Below, piece by piece: positions 58,433-64,000 of a DNA stretch of 64,000 nucleotides. The position numbers and the translations under genes are program-made. Source of the stretch: Emiliania huxleyi CCMP1516 (taxonomy: Eukaryota; Haptophyta; Isochrysidales; Noelaerhabdaceae); assembly GCF_000372725.1 (NCBI RefSeq), contig NW_005199434.1, positions 4,343 through 68,342 on the forward strand, written 5' to 3'. Every line of letters begins with the position of its first letter. The first letter of the stretch is position 1. A model generated the notes under the pieces. It searched no databases, was not told where the DNA came from, and was given only the letters and a program-made list of their open reading frames with translations.

Positions 58433-59649
58433 CTAGCTGCCGAATCTGTTAGTCGTGAATGGAGATACATTTTCCTGTACCGGCGCAACGAGCGGATTGC
58501 TCATCTTGACAGTGTTGTCGGCGTTGTGCGTGCGTGTTGGCAGGGGCAGGTCGCCGTCATCATCAAGCTCCTTGGAGGGTATCAGGTCGCCCCGGCCGCC
58601 GTTGCTGCCGCCGAGGATGGCTGCGAGCACAAGCGCGGCCGAGAAGAGCAGGTCGACGGTGAGGTAGACACCAATGTACTCGCGCGCCTTGGCGTCGTCC
58701 TTCACCGTCGCGGCGTCCGTGGCCTATGAGAGATAGTCGGCTGTGATAGATAGTCGACTGCGAGAGATCCTCCGAAGGTTATTTTTTTCACCAGCTCTCC
58801 GGGCCAGAGTAGGTGGTGCACCCCTTGCTTGATGTCGACGTCGTTGTGCCAGCCGCGCGCGAAGAGGTAGTGGAAGCTCGCCATGTGGATGAGCCACACG
58901 CCCGGCATCACCCACGCGTATGCGACGCACGCGTTGGCGAGGCTGGCCACGCCCTGCGGCGGGTTGTGCGCATGCACAAAGCTGGCTAGCAGGAGGGCGG
59001 CGGCTTGGCCAATGAGGGCCCAGCCAAGGACGACGTGCCACGCGGTGCCGACGGCGGACTTGTCGTGGATGTGCGAGAGAAAGAGGACGCCGAGGGCGGC
59101 GTAGCAAATGGGCTCAAGGAGGCGTCGCGCCTCCTGCAGACGCGCGGCGCGCGGTGCGGGGAGCACAGACTGCAGCGTGCCAGTGAGGACGAGGCAGCCG
59201 ACCACTATAAACATCAGCTCATGCGCAACGTGCGCGACGTGCAGCCCACGGCCCAGCAGAGTCTGGTACCACTGCCCCACCGCAAGGAGTAGCAGCACGG
59301 CGAGGGTGCAGACGCCCTGCGAGGCGGCGATGGGAAAGGGCAGGCCGCTCGAGCCTAGCGCGAGCACGCCGCCCCGCATGAGGAGAAGGCCAGGGATGAG
59401 ATGCGGGTAGAATTCTCCCGTGTTGATGCCTAACACGAACGCCTGCTGCACACAACCAAGCGCCGCGAAGACGAGCGCCAGCAGCCGCACCGGCAACGCG
59501 CTATGGTAGAGGACCACCGGCCAAACGAGCGCTGTTTGGACGACGGTGACAGCAGCGCGGGCGGCATCCGTGGTGACAGGCCATGCATGTGGGACGACGA
59601 GGAGCACGGTCGCGCAGGCAAGGGCGAGAGAAGTTGTGTAGCGGAGCAT
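58433..59649 (-). CDS. Seven-TM membrane protein, TMEM45/DUF716-like
   Basis: Two exons, 59649-58792 and 58723-58433 (382 aa), joined LWPGEL|ATDAATVKDDAKARE by a 68-bp GT-AG intron. At least seven hydrophobic helices are visible, starting with a signal-anchor-like segment. Conserved-looking polar residues lie in or near helices: HVAHELMFIVVG and FLSHIHDKSAVGTAWHVVLG, recalling the H-E and H-x-H-D features of TMEM45/DUF716 proteins. Exon 2 adds a final helix (YIGVYLTVDLLFSAALVLAA) and a hydrophilic tail. Family assignment is tentative; membrane topology is well supported. It is transcribed divergently from the WD40-like gene. Confidence 0.75.
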
Positions 59650-59689
59650 CGCTGGCGTTCGAATCAGGGAGCTGAGTCGCGGCGCCCTT

Positions 59690-60220
59690 GGGCGGCCGAG
59701 ACGGCGCCGGACGGGCTTGTGTTGCGGTGTGTGAAGAGCCGCCGTTCACACTTTCTGCTATGCAGCGCTCGGCTCGCCGACTCACGAGACGGCCTTCGCG
59801 GTGCGTGCGCAGCGCGTGCTCCTCCGCACGCGCCGCGCTCTCAACGCGGCGCGCAGCGCCGCTAGAGCGGCTTGACGGCGAAAAACACTTAGCGGCTTCG
59901 AGGTGTGTGAAGAGACGGTTCTCACACTTTTCGACTCGGATAGGGCTCGAGACGCCGATTCATCAGCCGTCGTCCAAGGGGCGTGTCGCGTGTGTGCTGC
60001 GCTGCACGCTCGGCGCTGAGAGCACGGCGCGGAGCGCCCTTGGGGCGGTGAGAAGGCGCCGGACGGCGCTCACGTGGTGTCGAGGTGTGAAGAGGCGCCG
60101 TTCACACTTTTTGCTATGAACAGGGCTCGGATCGCCGACTCACGAGACGGCCTTCACGGTGCGTGGGCAGCGCGTGCTTCTCTGTACGCGCCGCGCTCTC
60201 TTTGCGGCGCGCAATAAATA
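59690..60220. repeat. Three tandem copies of a 175-180-bp repeat in a divergent promoter region
   Basis: Each unit starts near GTGTGAAGAGNCG-CGTTCACACTTT (59729, 59902, 60083) and continues with CTCGGCTCGCCGACTCACGA-like sequence and a GCGCCGCGCTCT...GCGGCGCGC palindrome. The GTGTGAA/TTCACAC arms can form a hairpin in every copy. The array fills most of the space between two divergent genes. Confidence 0.7.
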
Positions 60221-60405
60221 AAGAAAGAAAAGGGACGCACCAAACAAGGGGTGGGAGAAGGACAGGGTCCCCACCTGCACGAGCAGGATCTTGTAAGGAC
60301 GATCAGGGACACAGGGGAACCGCCCGTGCAAATTCTTTTTCGGTCCCGCGCTCGGCGAAGACAGCTCCAGCGTGTACGCTCTCAAGCCTTGAACTTTCAG
60401 AATCC
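60221..60405. other. Leader region with inverted repeat fragment
   Basis: Bases 60255-60325 are the inverted match of 36655-36715. The rest is the presumed 5' UTR of the following gene. Confidence 0.45.
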
Positions 60406-63182
60406 ATGCCTTTTTCCGACACCGACTCCGTTCCGACGAACGATTCGATCGCCCGCATGGCGCTCTCTTTCGCCGAGCTGCACGCGCGGCTCGCCTACAT
60501 CGAGGGGCGTGGGCCGCCCGCTGTGGGTCCGACTCTCGCGCTCGCGCTGTCGCCAAAGTCGCCAAAGCGGCAGCGCATCGCCGTCACGCCAGCTCGCGCG
60601 GCGCCGCTCGCCACGCCGCGGCCCGGGACCGACGATGCGTCCGCGCCAGTGGCGAGCGCGCCGCCTGCCGAGGCGCCTGCTCCAACCGCCGCAGAGGCGG
60701 CCGCACAGGGAGGCGGGCAACCATCAAACGACGCGACCACCACGGCCTCTCTGCACGGCTCGGAGACCGCACGCTCGCCATCCCCGCCCGTCGAGCCGCC
60801 TCCGCCGCCTCCGCCGCCGCCGGCTGCACGCCCGCAGGCCGAGCTGCAGGCGGAGGCGCCAGCGCATCCCGCCCCGGCAGAGGCGGTGCAGCCCGCCCAG
60901 CCCGCCCTCGCGGCGCCGCTAGAGGCGAGGCGAGGCGACGAGCGCGGGGGAGGGAGGGGGGGGGAGCGACCCGCGGAAGCGGAGGCGGAGGTGGACGCGG
61001 CGGCGGCGGCGGCGGCGGCGGCGGAGACGGCGGCGGAGGCGGCGGCAGCAATGGAGGCGGCGGCGGCGGAGGCGGCGGCGGCAACGGAGGTGGCGGCGGC
61101 GGAGGCGGCGGCGGCGGCGGCGGCGGCAGCGAGCGAGGAGGCGGGAGTCGGGCGAGGCGGCGGCGAGGCAGCGGCGAGCGCCCTGCACAGCGCGACGCTT
61201 GCGCTGCCCGAGGGGGAAGGGCGTGTCACGCGGGTGGTGCGCTGCCTGTGCCTGCCGGACGGGAGGATCGTCGTGCTCGAGGCGACGGGGGTAGGGAGAG
61301 AGAGGAGAGAGAGAGAGGAGGAGGAGGAGGAGGAGGAGGAGAGAGAGAGAGGGAGGTGTGGAGGGAGGGGCAGGGGCAGGAGGGGTGGAAGGGAGCAGGC
61401 AGCGGGGTAGGGAGAGCGGAGAGCAAAGGAGAGTCGCCGGCGATCCCCCCCCCCCCCCCCCGCCCCTGCAGTCGTCGCGCGTCCTCCTCTGGGAGCGGAC
61501 GGGCGCCGGCGCGAGCGAGTGGTTGATGGCTGCCGCCTTCGCCGCCGGCCCGAGGGACGTGCTGAGCTGCGCCGCCTTCGAGGGCGCTCGCACCACCTCC
61601 TCCCCGCGCCAGCCCTCGCCGCAGCTCCTCGCAGCGGCGGGCGTGCTCTCCCCCGGCGGCGTCGCCCTCGTCTACCGCCTCGACCCGCCCGCCGGACGGT
61701 GCCGCGCCCGCCACCTCGCCTCCGCCCCGCCCAACCCTTCCTCCTGCCCCCCCATCGTCCCGGCGCCCGCGCGTCGCCGCAGGAGCGCCCCGTGGCCCTC
61801 GCTGGGCGCGCAGCTGCCGCCGCGGCCGGCCGCCCTCCGACTCGAGGGCGAGCACGCCATCCTCTGCGCGGCGCTCCTCCGCACCTTCTCCGCCGACGGC
61901 GTCGCCGAGCCGGCGGACGACGAGCGCGGCTCCTCCGGCTCCGGCGCGCTCCTCGTCCTCGCCGCAGGCTGCGCCGACGGCGCCGTCCGCACCTGGCACC
62001 TCTCCGGCGCCTCCCTCTCCTCCGCCTCGCGCGCGCGGCCGGTCGAGCTGCCGTCGGCGCACGCGGTGCCGACGCGAGGCGCCGCCAGCTGCACCGGCCC
62101 AGCGGTGGGCGGCTTGACTTCGTTTGCGAATGGAACCGCAGGTGCTGCGCGAGGCGCCGCCAAGGGGTGTTGCTTGCCCGGCGGCGCCGTCAGTGCCGCT
62201 CTCTCTGCTCTGCCTGTCGCCCCGCACCGGGCTCGGCCTGCTAGTCGCGGCCTTCGAGTGGGGCGCCGCCGTTTGGCAGGTCGCGACCGGCTGCTTGGTC
62301 AACGTGTTTGTGAAGCTTCCGCCGCCCGCCGGCCCGGCGCTGCAAGACGCGCTGCTGCAGCCCCTCGACAGGTCGCTGCTGCTTCTCGACTGCACGGGCG
62401 AGGCGGACGAGGCGCGGCTGGCGGCGCGCAGGCCGGCTCGAGACGTCGAGGGCGAGGACGAGGGCGAGGTTGCGGACGAGGCGCGCGTGCTCGGCCGCTT
62501 CGTCGTGAGCACGGCGCTGGGCTGGCGCGCGGCCGCGTCGCCGTCGGTGCTCGTGCAGCGGTTCGCCGTCACGCGGGCGGGCTGCGAGGCGGACGGCGAC
62601 CTGCGGGCGGGGGGCGGGGGCGGAGAGGGGGCGGAGGGCGGGGAGGGGCGGGCGGGGGGGGAGCGGCAGGTGGCTGTCGCCCTCGCCGGCTGCTCCTCCC
62701 ACCTCGCCGCGATCTCGGCCGCCGGCAGAGTGCACGTGTGGGCGCACGGCTCGGCGGACTGCCTCCTGACGCTCTCGATCGCGCCGGAGAGCGTCGTGTA
62801 CCCGTGCCTGGCGGGCTACGCGGCGGCGCACGGCGCGGGCGTGGGCGAGGCGCGCGCGGGCGCGCTGCTGCTCCTGCTCGCGCTGCAGGCCGGCCGGACC
62901 GTGACCGTGGTGACGAGGCCGCTCGAGGAGGGGCGGCCGGGCGAGGGGCTGGTCGGCGCGGTGCCGCTCGCAGTGTGCGCCGCCGGCGCGCACGGACCGA
63001 CCCTCCGCTTTCCGGGGCTGGCCCAGGGCTTGCCGGCCCCTCCCCCGGCCGAGGCGGCCGTGCGGCAAGGGCCGGCCCGGCCGACGGCGGCGTCGCAGTC
63101 TCTCTCCGGCTTCCTGCTGGAGGAGTCGCAGAGCCAGCGGAGTGAGGCCATCACGCCGGACAAGCCGGGCTTCATCTACTGA
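60406..63182 (+). CDS. WD40-like beta-propeller protein with Pro/Ala-rich N-terminus
   Basis: Three exons: 60406-61290, 61472-62065, 62142-63182 (839 aa), all phase 0, GT-AG. Residues 1-270 are low complexity: a short helical start (IARMALSFAELHARLAYIEG), Pro runs and a long Ala/Glu helix. Beta-propeller-like blades follow: VRCLCLPDGRIVVLEAT, then SSRVLLWERTG, DVLSCAAFEG, LVLAAGCADGAVRTWHLSGA, LGLLVAAFEWGAAVWQVATG, and HLAAISAAGRVHVWAHGSAD. The C-terminus is polar and ends KPGFIY. WD40 proteins are scaffolds, and no specific complex can be named. Intron 1 is purine-rich (GAGGAG repeats) and intron 2 is 76 bp. Confidence 0.75.
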
Positions 63183-64000
63183 AAGTGCGGGGCACTGCGT
63201 GTGCCACCGCCCAACGCCCACCGCCACACCGCTTCACTTACGGCTCTACATGCATGGTACGTTCAGGGTCACAGCTCACACTGTTGTGTGTTGAGCGCAC
63301 GTGGAGACTCTCATTGAGCGACGTTGACTGCCTTTGGCTGTGACCTGTGTGGGACTACTGTCCACCGTCGGCTCTGCTATTTTCATCGTCAGCTCTGCTA
63401 TTTATCTCTCACATTTTTCACGCACGCGCACGCCCACGCGGCATTCGTGATCTCGAGAACACCTAGAGACGAACAGAGAGAACACATGTGCATGCACATG
63501 TCTGGGGTGGCTCGTCCCCACCGCCCACCCGCACCGGAAGCATATACGTGTACCCTAAGTTTCTCCGAGACCTCGCGACCGGGCAGTTTTATTCACACCT
63601 CGGCAGTGTCCATACACATCACACTCTCCCGCGATTCGCGCGTAGCAGGGGGAACGCTCCGCCCTCCGCCCTTCAATGCGCGTGTACGGCCACCACATGG
63701 CGTGGCGTGCCCACGTTAACGGAGACACCATGCGCTCACGCTCACGGAGAGGGCCTACGCGCCCTCCCCACTCTTCCCCTTGGACGCCGCGCTCAGGCGC
63801 CTTCGGCTGCGCGTGCACCCCCCCAAGCGGCCATGTTGGCCTTGGAGTGAGCACTGTCGGTCAGACTCTGGGCGGCCGCGCGCGGTGGTCTCTTGTCCCC
63901 TCCGGAGACGGAGGGCTCTGACTCGGACCGCGCGCGCTGGCCTGCCCCTGTCTGGTCCGGGACTTCCGTTGTGGGAGGGGGTCTGGTCTCCGACTAGGCT
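63183..64000. other. Intergenic to window end
   Basis: No gene was recognised. GTCAGCTCTGCTATTT/GTCGGCTCTGCTATTT is duplicated near 63370 and 63388. Confidence 0.4.

Noticed and set aside
57469-58452. Overlapping + strand frames downstream of element C
   Set aside because: Composition is GC-biased and inconsistent, no ATG-led family match, and part overlaps the 3' end of the seven-TM gene.
60495-62572. Minus-strand frames of 240-450 codons
   Set aside because: They are antisense to the WD40-like gene's Ala/Pro-rich exon and propeller exons; no motifs.

Overview
The window looks like nuclear DNA of a haptophyte alga (Emiliania/Isochrysis/Chrysochromulina type). The grounds are: eukaryotic multi-exon genes in very GC-rich DNA; short introns, many of which need a GC-AG rather than GT-AG reading; AP2-like repeats of the kind abundant in haptophytes; pherophorin-like Ser-Pro proteins; and long repeat-filled intergenic stretches. 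The lineage is inferred from family content. Three blocks of exactly 100 Ns (25243-25342, 43302-43401, 55187-55286) are scaffold gaps. There is no prokaryotic, organellar or CRISPR signature.

Layout. 1-1237 holds the 3' part of an AP2 protein with a DEUBAD-like domain. 1.2-5.4 kb is a repeat island: two foldback elements, and an older repeat split by a 1.6 kb retroposon-like insertion with a 15-bp target duplication. 5.4-16 kb carries a TM/DEK_C-like protein, a conserved Trp-rich protein, a BTB-BACK-SPRY-like protein, a Ser-Pro-rich TM protein with a PB1-like tail, and a type II 3-dehydroquinate synthase in three exons. 16-19.9 kb is repeats plus a small direct-repeat-flanked element with a broken ORF. 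19.9-27 kb carries the exosome subunit Rrp4, a type II thioesterase and a kinesin-13-like motor protein. 27-28.8 kb is a second repeat island. 28.8-33.7 kb holds an Ala-rich helical protein and a full nine-exon molybdenum cofactor sulfurase. 34-37 kb is repeats, including a 250-bp CA tract. 37-45.5 kb carries a glutathione transferase, a four-TM protein, a short-chain dehydrogenase and a CLEC16A homologue with two microexons. 46-52 kb carries a mobile-element-type ORF, an F-box-like protein, mevalonate kinase and a WW-like protein. 52-64 kb has a 113-bp TIR element, a Pro-rich surface protein with a hAT transposase remnant beside its gap, a seven-TM protein and a WD40-like protein.

The genes are unrelated housekeeping and signalling functions on both strands, not an operon or a pathway cluster. 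Most exon models were built by hand: a family match on both sides of each junction, a splice-site dinucleotide, and preserved reading frame (summed exon lengths divide by three). Points worth a second look are the frequent GC-AG introns, the microexons, an intron that begins with a copy of the next exon, a TIR element that could act as an introner, and several unusual domain combinations.
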